From: Granulicella paludicola
Lineage (GTDB): Bacteria; Acidobacteriota; Terriglobia; Terriglobales; Acidobacteriaceae
NCBI RefSeq assembly: GCF_025685545.1
Contig: NZ_JAGSYC010000020.1
Coordinates: forward strand, 248,001-312,000
DNA length: 64,000 nucleotides
Direction: 5' to 3'
The notes beneath the pieces were generated by a model that was not told the origin of the DNA, made no database searches, and worked only from the letters and a program-made list of their open reading frames with translations. The position numbers and the translations under genes are program-made. Positions 36,025 to 45,020 of the stretch are shown piece after piece; position 1 is the first letter of the stretch; each line of letters starts with the position of its first letter.

Positions 36025-38622
36025 GTGTGTAAATTCTCTGGTGTTTCTTTGTCTTCCGCCCTGCGTACGCTGGCGGAAGTGGGTCTGGTTTCCGTTGTTG
36101 GACTAGGTTGTGTGGCCGGTGCGCAGACGGCACCTCAGCTTCTGCCGTATACGACAAAGGTCGTCGCGGGTACGACGACAGTTTCGGGCGTGACGCCCAA
36201 GGCGAACCCGGCTGCGGGTGGCAACTGTCCTTCAGGTCTCAAGGCCACCGATGCCTACGGAGATGGTTGCCTGGCGACGGAGGTGATCATCGGCACGACG
36301 ACGTCGCCGACGGGACCGCGCGATGCGGTGGCGGATGCTGCGGGCAATATATTTTTCGGGGATTTTGTGAATGGCATTGTTCACCGTGTGGACGCGCTGA
36401 CAGGCGTGATGACGGCGGTGGCCGGTGGAGCGACGGCGTCACCGCAGGCGGGTATTGCCTGTGGCGCTTACACCTCCACCGATGCCAAGGGCGACGGATG
36501 TCTGGGTACGGCGGTCCACCTGAGCAAGCCGACGGCGCTGGCGTTAGCGCCGAACGGCGATCTGTACTTCGCCGACTACGGCTATGGCAACGTGCGCAAG
36601 ATCACGGCGACGGCGAAAGTGATTCCGGCTACCGGGGGCGTGATCTCGCTGGTTGCCGGCAGTGCTGGCACCACGAGCGCTGGATTCACCACCGGTTACA
36701 ACATCAGCAATGCAACAACAACTGTGACGGCAGCGCAGAGCATTCTGGACGGACCGTATGGCCTGGCGTTCGATACTCCTGTCTCACCCAATACGCAGCC
36801 TGATTTGCTAATTATGGATGAGTACACGGCGGCGGCGGTGGCGCTAAACCTGAACACCACTGGCAGCACAAAGGTCAATAACGTTACGATTCCGGCTGGC
36901 ACGATCTGGAAGATCGCAGGCACCGTGGCGACCGGGGCTCCTACATATCCCTACTGCGTGAACACTCCGGGCACAAATCCTGGTTGCGCGTATAACGTTG
37001 TTTACTCTGCGGGCAACCAAGCGAACCAGACGCCACTGCGCAGCGCGTATGCGATCGCCTCCGCACCGAACGGCAACACCTATCTGGTGAACGAATTCTA
37101 CGACACGATTCTGCAAGTGGATCCGTCGGGTGTTCTCACGAACTTTGCGGGCGTCTACAACAAGACGGGTAGTTCGACGGCGCGCGCAGTAGCGGGAACA
37201 AATGCGATTGGCAGCCCGTTCGGTGTGGCAGCGGACGCCTACAACAATGTGTATTTCACGGATGCGGCCTACGGCAATGTGTGGCGTGTGGATGCAGGAA
37301 CGAAGGAACAGTTCCTGATTGCGAGCGGCTTCGGCAAGAGCGGTACAACGGGCTTTGCGAGCGCCACTCTGCCAGGGCCGGGTGCCTTCGGCATCAGCGT
37401 GGATGCGAATGGCAACCTGTTCTTCGGCGACACGGAGATGGGAACGGTAACCGAGATCGCGACGAACGCGCAGTTCGGAACCATTGGAGCGAACCAGCCT
37501 ACGCAGACGATCGATATTCACTTTGGCGTGGGAGATGGACCGGCGGCAACAGGTGCGTATGTCCTGAGCAATGGCGCTGGAAACTTCGCGCTGGGTACGC
37601 AGTCCTGCACGACGAACAGCGATAACACGATGGACTGCACACTGCCCGTGACGGCGACGCCGACGGCGCTGGGTGCGTTCATGGCAACGCTTACGATTAC
37701 GTCAAGCCTGGGAGGGACGAATGCGATTACGCTCTCCGGCACGTATGCGCAAAGCCCCAACACGCGCACGGCACTGAGTTACACGGCGCCGAGCCTGAGC
37801 TGCACGGGTGTGTCTTCCTTCTCGCCGACGACGCCGGTTGTTTTCCTGGCGACGATTACGGCGAATGGTCCTGCGGCGCCGACCGGGTCGGTTCAGTTCT
37901 ATGCAAACGGGGCAGCGATAGGTGCACCGCAGAGCATCACGACCGGTGGTACTGCTTCCGCGCCTGTCTATACTTCGACCCTGACTTATACCTTTTCGAC
38001 TCCGAATACCTACACGGTAACCGCTGTCTATAGCGGCGACAGCTACTTCAAGACGTCTACTTCCGTAGGCACGAACATCACAAGCTCCAACCCTACGTTT
38101 GCGAGCTCGCTGAACACAGCGAACGAAGAGAATGCGGTTGTGGCGGGTGGCACGGCGTTGTACAGCTTCAATCTGGCGCAGACCGTGTACGCAGGCACGA
38201 TTACGTTTGCCTGCTCTGGTTTGCCTTCGGGTGCGGCTTGCTCATTCAGCCCCACGACGGTGACGGCGAACGGTTGCTCGACGGGCACGACGGTTGCGAT
38301 GAGCATCACGACACTGCAGGGTTATGTGACAGCCGGTGGCTTCGGGAGTTTTGGCAAGGGACGCTGGCAGTTGATGGCGATGTTCCCGGCGATCGGGCTC
38401 GCGTTGCTGATTGGCTTGCGCCGGCGCAAGGCTGGAGCTCGCTGGTCGCAGATTGCGATGAGTCTGGCGCTGCTGGTTGGGCTCTCTTCGCTAATGGCCT
38501 GCACGGGCACGAAGATTGCCGGTACCGGTGGGACGCCCAAGGGGACGAGCACGGTGACAGTGACGGCGACGGGTTCGGCTGGAATCACATCCTCGTTTAC
38601 GGTGCCGCTGACGGTCAACTAG
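36025..38622 (+). CDS. Surface protein with NHL-like propeller, Ig-like domain and C-terminal hydrophobic anchor
   Basis: The 865-residue product starts with GTG; AGGAG lies nine bases upstream. A signal-like segment (LAEVGLVSVVGLGCVAGAQ) is followed by propeller repeats (DAVADAAGNIFFGDFVNG, ALAPNGDLYFADYGYGN, VAADAYNNVYFTDAAYGN, SVDANGNLFFGDTEMG). An Ig-like domain follows (TGSVQFYANGAAIGA ... YTVTAVYSGDSYFKT). Two hydrophobic stretches near the end (LMAMFPAIGLALLIGL and AMSLALLVGLSSLMACTGT) flank a basic RRRK segment. It precedes the TonB receptor by about 100 bp, separated by a hairpin. Function unknown. Confidence 0.8.
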   Translation: MCKFSGVSLSSALRTLAEVGLVSVVGLGCVAGAQTAPQLLPYTTKVVAGTTTVSGVTPKANPAAGGNCPSGLKATDAYGDGCLATEVIIGTTTSPTGPRDAVADAAGNIFFGDFVNGIVHRVDALTGVMTAVAGGATASPQAGIACGAYTSTDAKGDGCLGTAVHLSKPTALALAPNGDLYFADYGYGNVRKITATAKVIPATGGVISLVAGSAGTTSAGFTTGYNISNATTTVTAAQSILDGPYGLAFDTPVSPNTQPDLLIMDEYTAAAVALNLNTTGSTKVNNVTIPAGTIWKIAGTVATGAPTYPYCVNTPGTNPGCAYNVVYSAGNQANQTPLRSAYAIASAPNGNTYLVNEFYDTILQVDPSGVLTNFAGVYNKTGSSTARAVAGTNAIGSPFGVAADAYNNVYFTDAAYGNVWRVDAGTKEQFLIASGFGKSGTTGFASATLPGPGAFGISVDANGNLFFGDTEMGTVTEIATNAQFGTIGANQPTQTIDIHFGVGDGPAATGAYVLSNGAGNFALGTQSCTTNSDNTMDCTLPVTATPTALGAFMATLTITSSLGGTNAITLSGTYAQSPNTRTALSYTAPSLSCTGVSSFSPTTPVVFLATITANGPAAPTGSVQFYANGAAIGAPQSITTGGTASAPVYTSTLTYTFSTPNTYTVTAVYSGDSYFKTSTSVGTNITSSNPTFASSLNTANEENAVVAGGTALYSFNLAQTVYAGTITFACSGLPSGAACSFSPTTVTANGCSTGTTVAMSITTLQGYVTAGGFGSFGKGRWQLMAMFPAIGLALLIGLRRRKAGARWSQIAMSLALLVGLSSLMACTGTKIAGTGGTPKGTSTVTVTATGSAGITSSFTVPLTVN

Positions 38623-38633
38623 GCGTTCTTCGG

Positions 38634-38661
38634 CGGATGGACAGAGGGTCCTGTCCATCCG
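38634..38661 (+). terminator. Hairpin between the NHL/Ig gene and the TonB receptor
   Basis: A perfect 11-bp stem (38634-38644 with 38651-38661) and a 6-base loop, followed by a short T-rich stretch. It may terminate or attenuate transcription. Confidence 0.6.
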
Positions 38662-38728
38662 TTGCCGATTTTCTTGTACGACTTTGATTCATTGTTTCAG
38701 GCCGGTCTTCGGCCAGGAGATTCCCAGG

Positions 38729-41700
38729 ATGTCTTTTATGTTTCGCCAGATTTTGAAAAGCTGCAGGGCCTGTGTATGTGCGGCTCTGGTTATGGTTCCC
38801 GCTCTTGTCGCGATCTTTAGCATGGCGCCCAGCGCGTATGCTCAGTCCGCCACTACAGGCGCGATCGGTGGTACGGTTTCGGATACGAGCGGCGCACTGC
38901 TACCCAACACAGCAGTCACAGTGACCTCGACCGATACAGGAACGACGCGCACAGTTAAGGCCAACGCGCAGGGCGAGTATCGCGTAAGTGACCTAACGCC
39001 AGGTAGCTATAAAGTGTCTTTCACAGCGGACGGCTTTCAGACGAAGGAAGAGAATGCGGTGACGGTGACAGTCGGTGGCGTGGCCGGAATCTCGCCGCAA
39101 CTGACTGTGGGTTCAACTTCGGATAAGACCGAGGTCACAGGTCAACCCTCGCTGTTGGACACGGATAACAATGCGATCTCATCGACGATCGATCAGAACG
39201 CGATCGACAATCTGCCAATCAACGGTCGCCGTTGGTCGAACTTTGCGCTGCTGACGCCGGGCGTGGTGTCGAACTCGGACGGGTTTGGACTGCTGAGCTT
39301 CCGCGGTATTAGTGTGCTGCTGAACAACAGCACGGTGGACGGTGCGGACAATAACCAGGCGTACTTTTCGGAGGAGCGTGGACGCACACGTGCTTCTTAT
39401 TCGGTGTCGCAGTCAGCAGTGCAGGAGTTCCAGGTGAATCTGTCGAACTACTCGGCTGAGTATGGTCGTGCAGCGGGTGGCGTGATCAACACGGTCACGA
39501 AGTCGGGCAGCAATGCGTTCCATGGAGAGCTGTTCTTCTATGATCGCGACAGTGACTTCGGCGCGGAAAACCCGTATACGACGCTGACGACGCAGGTGGC
39601 CGGGACAAACACATTTACAACGTACCCATACAAACCGAAGGATTGGCGCAAGCAGTGGGGCTTTGGTGCGGGTGGTCCGTTACTGCACGACCAGTTGTTC
39701 TGGTTCTACTCGTATGATCAGAGCCAGCGGAACTTTCCGGGCACGGCTCGTGCTTCGGACCCGACCGATACGTTTGCGGCTGCGGATTCGACGCTGCCGA
39801 ATGGTGTTACGTGCACTGGCGGCAACCTGAATACTACTTCGGGCACGGCCCCTGGAGATGGCGCTGCCTGCCAGGAGGCGAATGCGCTCAATCTGGGGAG
39901 TGGACCCGGCGCGTACCAGGCGGGCGCGGCCTACTATACACAGGGACTGGGCGTGATCTCGTCGTTCCTCGGCGCAGTGCCGCGTCACTCTGACCAGGTG
40001 TTGAACTTTCCGAAGCTTGACTGGCAGATCAACGATCGCAATCGCCTGACGCTGCAGTACAACCGCCTGCGATACAGTTCGCCAGCGGGCGTGCAGACAC
40101 AGGCCTCGAACTTCTACGGCCGCGGCTCCTTCGGCAATGATTTTGTGAAGGAAGACTTCGGAATTGCGCGCCTGTCGACGGTGCTGTCCTCGAACATCGT
40201 GAACAGCCTGCTGTTCCAGTACGGCCGTGACTTCGAGTATGAGAGCTCGCAGAAGCCGCTACCGAACGAAGTCCCGCTGGAGACATTGATCGGAGACGAT
40301 CCGAAGGCACCGGCTGCCGCGCCGGACACGCAGATCGGCTACGAGTTCGACGGCACCGGATTCGACATTGGCCGTTCGTACCTGGGCGAGCGTCGCGCTC
40401 TACCCAACGAGCGCCGCATGCAGGGTGAAGATATCGTTACCTGGAGCCATGGACTGCACACAACCAAGGCAGGCATCGAGGTCAACCGCGTGTTCGACTA
40501 CGTCGACAACCTGTACGAAGAGGGTGGTAGCTTCAGCTACGACTACAGCTACGACTTCATCGCCGACTATCTGCACAAGACGACAGGGGTTGGCGGCACC
40601 AACTACGCACCGCAGTACTACTCGTTCAGCCAGGGCTTCGGCAATCCTCGAGCGGAACTGGCGACGACGGACTACGCAGGTTTTGTCACGGACGACTGGC
40701 GGATTACGCCGCGCATGACGCTGACCCTGGGTGTTCGTTACGAGTACGAGTACATCCCCCAGCCATTCGCTCCCAACACCGTGGGCAACGGCCTCACGGG
40801 CGCGGCGTACGCGGGGCCTGTCTCGCAAACTCTGAACAAGCCAGACGATCGTAACAACATTGGCCCGCGCGTGGGCTTTGCGTACAACGTGTTCGGTGAC
40901 AGCAAGACGACGCTGAGAGGCGGTTACGGCATGTATTACGGTCGCATCATCAACTCGAACATCATCCAGTCCTACCTGCTCTCCGGCAGCCAGAACGGCC
41001 AAGTTGATTTTCAACCGACGGCTTCGAACAAGTGCCAGCAGTACCCGAACATCTTTGCGTCGGCGCAGGCGTTTGTCAGCGCCTGCCAGACCGCGAGCGG
41101 AGGCTTGAACTCGAACACGATCTCCTATCTGGACAAGCATCTGCAAAACCCGCAGATCCACGAGGTCGATCTTGCGGTGCAGCAGGACCTCGGCCATCAG
41201 ACGACGTTCTCGATCAGCTACATGGGCTCAATGGGCCGTGAGTTGGCGGCAGCTGTGGACCAGAACGTATCGCCTGCGACCGCCAGCCGTACGTTCGAGG
41301 TGCTGAACAATACGCAGCCCCCTGTTTCCGGTTACACCACCTACCCGCACGGCGGCAAGCCTCCTGCGTTGATCGCTAACAGTCTGCACACGTACAAGGA
41401 GTACACGACTGCGAGCACGGCGTTCCCGGGCTACTATCATGTGCTTGAGTTCAAGAGCGAGGTGAACTCCAGCTACAACGCGCTAGTGATGCAGCTGAAT
41501 CATCGCTTCTCGGATAACTTCTCGTTCCTTTCGAACTTCACCTTTGCGCATGCGCTCGACTACAACCCCTATCTCAGCACGGGGTATGGCACGTCGTCCG
41601 AGTTGCTCGATCCGTTGAACCCGGCGGGCGAGTATGCGACCAGCTCGTTGAATGTGCGTCATCGTTTCGTTGCGGCCGGCACCTACCGTGTGAACTTCCC

Positions 41701-42229
41701 GAGCCTCACACGCGGCTGGGAGAAGACGTTTATCAACGGCTGGGGCATCGCTCCTATTCTGCAGATCCAAAACGGCCTGCCGTATAGCGCAGGCGTCACG
41801 CAGAGCATCACCGGCACACTCTATGGAGGCATTCTCGGGGCAGGCGGAACTGCGCGTATTCCTGATCTAGATCGCGACAGCTACACGATGCCGAAAACAG
41901 CGACTGTCGACCTGCGCCTCAGCAAATACTTCACCAAGCACATCGGTGAGCATGAGTACCGGTTCGAGATTCTGGGTGAGGCGTTCAACCTCTTCAACCA
42001 TCAGAACATCACGTCTGTGAACACAACGGCGTACTGCCTGAGCACAGCACCGCCGCCGACTACCACTGCAACGACGGGTGTCTCCTGCAAGCCGGTCCAG
42101 GCTCTGCCAGCGACGACGGCTGCAAATTACCTGATCGCCAACCCGCTGTTCGGAACGTACCTGAACTCAAACAGCAACACCGTGCTCACGCCGCGCCAAC
42201 TGCAGATTGCTGGCCGGTTCTACTTCTAA
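38729..42229 (+). CDS. Oar-like TonB-dependent receptor with carboxypeptidase-regulatory domain
   Basis: An outer-membrane protein of about 1166 residues. ATG 38729 has AGGAGA eight bases upstream and begins the signal peptide (ending PSAYAQSA). The N-terminus is a CarboxypepD-regulatory-like domain (GAIGGTVSDTSGALLPNTAV ... GSYKVSFTADGFQ). A plug follows (AIDNLPINGRRWSNFALLTP, SYSVSQSAVQEFQV, AAGGVINTVTKSG), then a long beta-barrel ending QIAGRFYF with terminal Phe. Acidobacteria have many such receptors; substrates are usually unknown oligomers. Confidence 0.93.
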   Translation: MSFMFRQILKSCRACVCAALVMVPALVAIFSMAPSAYAQSATTGAIGGTVSDTSGALLPNTAVTVTSTDTGTTRTVKANAQGEYRVSDLTPGSYKVSFTADGFQTKEENAVTVTVGGVAGISPQLTVGSTSDKTEVTGQPSLLDTDNNAISSTIDQNAIDNLPINGRRWSNFALLTPGVVSNSDGFGLLSFRGISVLLNNSTVDGADNNQAYFSEERGRTRASYSVSQSAVQEFQVNLSNYSAEYGRAAGGVINTVTKSGSNAFHGELFFYDRDSDFGAENPYTTLTTQVAGTNTFTTYPYKPKDWRKQWGFGAGGPLLHDQLFWFYSYDQSQRNFPGTARASDPTDTFAAADSTLPNGVTCTGGNLNTTSGTAPGDGAACQEANALNLGSGPGAYQAGAAYYTQGLGVISSFLGAVPRHSDQVLNFPKLDWQINDRNRLTLQYNRLRYSSPAGVQTQASNFYGRGSFGNDFVKEDFGIARLSTVLSSNIVNSLLFQYGRDFEYESSQKPLPNEVPLETLIGDDPKAPAAAPDTQIGYEFDGTGFDIGRSYLGERRALPNERRMQGEDIVTWSHGLHTTKAGIEVNRVFDYVDNLYEEGGSFSYDYSYDFIADYLHKTTGVGGTNYAPQYYSFSQGFGNPRAELATTDYAGFVTDDWRITPRMTLTLGVRYEYEYIPQPFAPNTVGNGLTGAAYAGPVSQTLNKPDDRNNIGPRVGFAYNVFGDSKTTLRGGYGMYYGRIINSNIIQSYLLSGSQNGQVDFQPTASNKCQQYPNIFASAQAFVSACQTASGGLNSNTISYLDKHLQNPQIHEVDLAVQQDLGHQTTFSISYMGSMGRELAAAVDQNVSPATASRTFEVLNNTQPPVSGYTTYPHGGKPPALIANSLHTYKEYTTASTAFPGYYHVLEFKSEVNSSYNALVMQLNHRFSDNFSFLSNFTFAHALDYNPYLSTGYGTSSELLDPLNPAGEYATSSLNVRHRFVAAGTYRVNFPSLTRGWEKTFINGWGIAPILQIQNGLPYSAGVTQSITGTLYGGILGAGGTARIPDLDRDSYTMPKTATVDLRLSKYFTKHIGEHEYRFEILGEAFNLFNHQNITSVNTTAYCLSTAPPPTTTATTGVSCKPVQALPATTAANYLIANPLFGTYLNSNSNTVLTPRQLQIAGRFYF

Positions 42230-42249
42230 TACGTAGCAGGAAAACAACG

Positions 42250-42275
42250 AAGGGCGACCAGTGATGGTCGCCCTT
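42250..42275. terminator. Bidirectional terminator between TonB receptor and nuclease genes
   Basis: An 11-bp stem (42250-42260 with 42265-42275), a 4-base GTGA loop, then TTGTGTTT. It separates two convergent genes. Confidence 0.8.
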
Positions 42276-42299
42276 TGTGTTTCTGTCTGAATCGGAAGC

Positions 42300-43202
42300 C
42301 TATGGTTGCTGAGCTGGTTTAGGTAGCGGAGTGCCTGTTGGCGCATTCATCGGATCATCAAGGATGTGGTTCAGCACATGTGCGAGGCGCAGGCCGCCAA
42401 GGGCCAGCTGCGAGTCGACGACCTTCGTCTCTTCGTCGACGTAGTCGTGGCGCAGCATGGCTCCGTCAGGTGCCAGAGCGTTGACGGCGTACTTGTGCGA
42501 GGCGTTGACCCATAGCGTGGGCGAGCCACCTGCGAGGCTCTCCCAGTGGTTTTCCTTGATCTCTGTGAGAAGCGCATCGGTGTATTTGGCTTCGTTCAGG
42601 CGGCGTTGCTCGATAAGGCTTTCGTCCCACACGCCATGCAGGTTGCACTTGAAGGTGCCGCATTGATTGGAGCCGAGGAAGGTGATGCCGATACCGTTGC
42701 CGCCGCGCGCATCCCCAATGGCATGGAAGGGTTGATGGACGTCGCCGATGAGATGCACGAGGAACTTCAGTGCGATCGCTCGTTCGCTCAACGGGAGTGT
42801 GGTGTCGCCGAGACGGCCTTCGAAGTAGAGGATGCGGTCGGTGGCACAATCACGCCACGGAGAGGTAGCGTCGGCGGAGCCAGGGCAGTCGCGCTTGCGA
42901 TCGTAGGATGCTTCGGTGCTGGGGATGTCGACGTAGTGCCATGGAGCGGTCTCAGGGTGGCTCTGACGGTAGTCGTCTGCCCAAGGCGCGACATCGGCGA
43001 GAGCGTCTTTATCGGTGATCTTCACATTGAGAAGTTCGGCGATCTGTGCTTTGGTGGCGGGTGTTAAATAGGCCTCGGCAACGAGTGCGGTGAGGCGATG
43101 TCCTTCACGTCCCCAGGCCCAACTGCGTGGCGCTACAAACCCCAGAAGGAAAACTCCAACTATCGCACCGCGTACAACCTTCTTCGTGAAAAAATGTTTC
43201 AT
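42300..43202 (-). CDS. Secreted S1/P1-type nuclease
   Basis: A 300-residue zinc nuclease that would digest single-stranded nucleic acid outside the cytoplasm. The signal peptide ends SWA, so the mature protein starts WGREGHR; the S1/P1 family needs an N-terminal Trp and His for its zinc cluster. Further zinc ligands are in PWADDYR, WHYVDIP, HLIGDVHQPFH and NLHGVWD. It is divergent from the VWFA-related gene. The released phosphate could feed the Pho system, but no regulatory link is seen. Confidence 0.9.
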   Translation of the reverse strand: MKHFFTKKVVRGAIVGVFLLGFVAPRSWAWGREGHRLTALVAEAYLTPATKAQIAELLNVKITDKDALADVAPWADDYRQSHPETAPWHYVDIPSTEASYDRKRDCPGSADATSPWRDCATDRILYFEGRLGDTTLPLSERAIALKFLVHLIGDVHQPFHAIGDARGGNGIGITFLGSNQCGTFKCNLHGVWDESLIEQRRLNEAKYTDALLTEIKENHWESLAGGSPTLWVNASHKYAVNALAPDGAMLRHDYVDEETKVVDSQLALGGLRLAHVLNHILDDPMNAPTGTPLPKPAQQP

Positions 43203-43339
43203 TAGCCGATAGTACTTCGTTTTTTACGCTTCTGGCATGAACGCCGAGTCAGGAAGAACGTGACGGATGCGGTGCAGGCGTTGCGATCGGATCTCTTCTA
43301 CGAGAGCCAGGGAATTGCAGCAGAGGAGTTCTTTTGTCG

Positions 43340-44893
43340 ATGAAGTTGTGTGTGCGGTGGACTGCCTGGCTGGGTTGCGGTGTCGTCATGGCGGCAGGGT
43401 TGAGCCTGAGGGCGCAGACGGCGACGATCACCGTGAATACGCGGTTGGTGGTGCTGGATGTTTCTGCGACGGATAAAGATGGTCAACCCATTGCTGGCCT
43501 GACGCGCGACGACTTTCAGATCTTCGAAGACGACAAACTGCAACCTATGAAGTCCTTCGAGGCACCAGCAGCACACGTGTTGCCGCAGGACGCAACGGGC
43601 GTAGATGAAGTGTTTGATCCAGCGGAGCCAAAGTCATTTGGGCAATCGCCAGTGACGGTGCTGGTGCTGGACCAATTGAACACGCACTTCGAGGACAGCT
43701 CATTCGCACGGCGACAGCTGCACGACTATTTGGCAACGCAGCCGGCGATGCTTGCGCAGCCCACGACTTTGCTGACGTTGGAGCAGGGAAACTTTCGCCC
43801 GCTGCAGGGGTTCACGCGAAGTCGCGACGCATTGTTGAAGGCGTTGGCTGGAGCTCCAACGAAGTATGCGTGGGCGCTGGAGGTCAATGGCAAGGCTGAC
43901 CATGGTCCGCTTGAGCGATTGGAGGCATCGTTGAATGCGCTCGAGGAGATGGCGCAGAGCTATGCGCGGGTTCCAGGGAAGAAGAACCTGGTCTGGGTGG
44001 GCGGCGGTTTTCCATCTCTCGATCCCGATGCTGTCGACGCCGGAGACTTGCAGCTGGTAAAGAACACGATTCAGCATGTGACCGATGTGCTGCTGGAGAA
44101 GCGCATGACGGTGTACGCAGTGGACCCGACGAGTTCGATGCCGGGGATGACTGAAGTTGTCAATGCAACGCAGATGATGTTCGTGCAAACTGCGGGTGAT
44201 GCTGCGACCGGCGATGTAGATCCGTTCGGCGCGAGGGCGGACTTCGACAAGTTAGGACCGGTGACGGGTGGGCGCATTGTGCGTGGACGAAACGATCTGG
44301 GTATGCAGATTGGAGCGGCTATCGCTCAGGGAGACGCTTACTACACGTTGAGTTACTCTCCGACTTCAGCGAGCGATGCAGCGGCTAAGTACCGCAAGAT
44401 TCGCGTGGTGTGTAAGCGGCCCGGCGTGTTGATTGCGACGCGTAACGGGTATTATCCTTCACCCGCTGAAAAGCAGGGTTCGCTGGAGGCGATCTCCTAC
44501 GACATGAGCACGGCTGCCGACAGCATGATTGCTCTAAACGGTTTGGCAGTGACGGTAGAGCGGGACAATGCTGACGAAAAGGGTAATACGTACACGCTGC
44601 ATGTACGGTCGCGCGACCTGAGCTGGAGCACGAATGAGGATGGCTCGTCTTCTGCGCACGTGGCGGTGCTGGCGGCGGTGTTCACTGGCAAGAACAAGAT
44701 GGTGGACCATACTCTGCAGGCAATGACCGCAGCTGCCAAGTCAGGGGTGAATGTCCGTGCAGAGGGCAAGATCGCGAACTTTGACATCGTTGTGAAAGAT
44801 AGCAGCAAGGCTGCGCGTGTGCGGTTTGTGGTGCGGGATTCTGTAACGGGAATGATGGGGAGCGTGGATCTCCCGTTGGTAGCTTCGCGGTAG
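43340..44893 (+). CDS. VWFA-related acidobacterial domain protein (TIGR03436-like), secreted
   Basis: A product of about 517 residues. A signal peptide (WLGCGVVMAAGLSLRAQ) is followed by VNTRLVVLDVSATDKDGQPI and LTRDDFQIFEDDKLQPMKSF, the characteristic start of this family. A VWA-like fold follows (VTVLVLDQLNTHFED, KNLVWVGGGFPSLD), and a late YYTLSYSPT segment. ATG 43340 is used; TTG 43334 with AGAGGAG five bases upstream is a serious alternative. The family is abundant in Acidobacteria and its function is not established. Confidence 0.85.
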   Translation: MKLCVRWTAWLGCGVVMAAGLSLRAQTATITVNTRLVVLDVSATDKDGQPIAGLTRDDFQIFEDDKLQPMKSFEAPAAHVLPQDATGVDEVFDPAEPKSFGQSPVTVLVLDQLNTHFEDSSFARRQLHDYLATQPAMLAQPTTLLTLEQGNFRPLQGFTRSRDALLKALAGAPTKYAWALEVNGKADHGPLERLEASLNALEEMAQSYARVPGKKNLVWVGGGFPSLDPDAVDAGDLQLVKNTIQHVTDVLLEKRMTVYAVDPTSSMPGMTEVVNATQMMFVQTAGDAATGDVDPFGARADFDKLGPVTGGRIVRGRNDLGMQIGAAIAQGDAYYTLSYSPTSASDAAAKYRKIRVVCKRPGVLIATRNGYYPSPAEKQGSLEAISYDMSTAADSMIALNGLAVTVERDNADEKGNTYTLHVRSRDLSWSTNEDGSSSAHVAVLAAVFTGKNKMVDHTLQAMTAAAKSGVNVRAEGKIANFDIVVKDSSKAARVRFVVRDSVTGMMGSVDLPLVASR

Positions 44894-44913
44894 GCTCGGT
44901 GTTGGTTCGTGAT

Positions 44914-44945
44914 GCAGATTGCTCCGCTGTGCTGCGGAATGACAA
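44914..44945. repeat. Hairpin repeat, GCAGAT...ATGACAA family with longer stem
   Basis: The core palindrome TTGCTCCGCTGTGCTGCGGAA replaces the short TTCCCTTCGGGAA core, while the GCAGA and ATGACAA flanks are kept. It lies just after the VWFA-related gene. Confidence 0.7.
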
Positions 44946-44972
44946 AGAGAATAGGTAGAGCTGTTAAACATG

Positions 44973-45002
44973 GATGCCGACCGGACGTCTGCGGTCGGCA
45001 TC
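44973..45002. terminator. Terminator between the VWFA-related and M1 peptidase genes
   Basis: An 11-bp stem (44973-44983 with 44992-45002) with an 8-base loop lies between two convergent genes. Confidence 0.65.
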
Positions 45003-45020
45003 TATGTCTTTGATTGAGAG

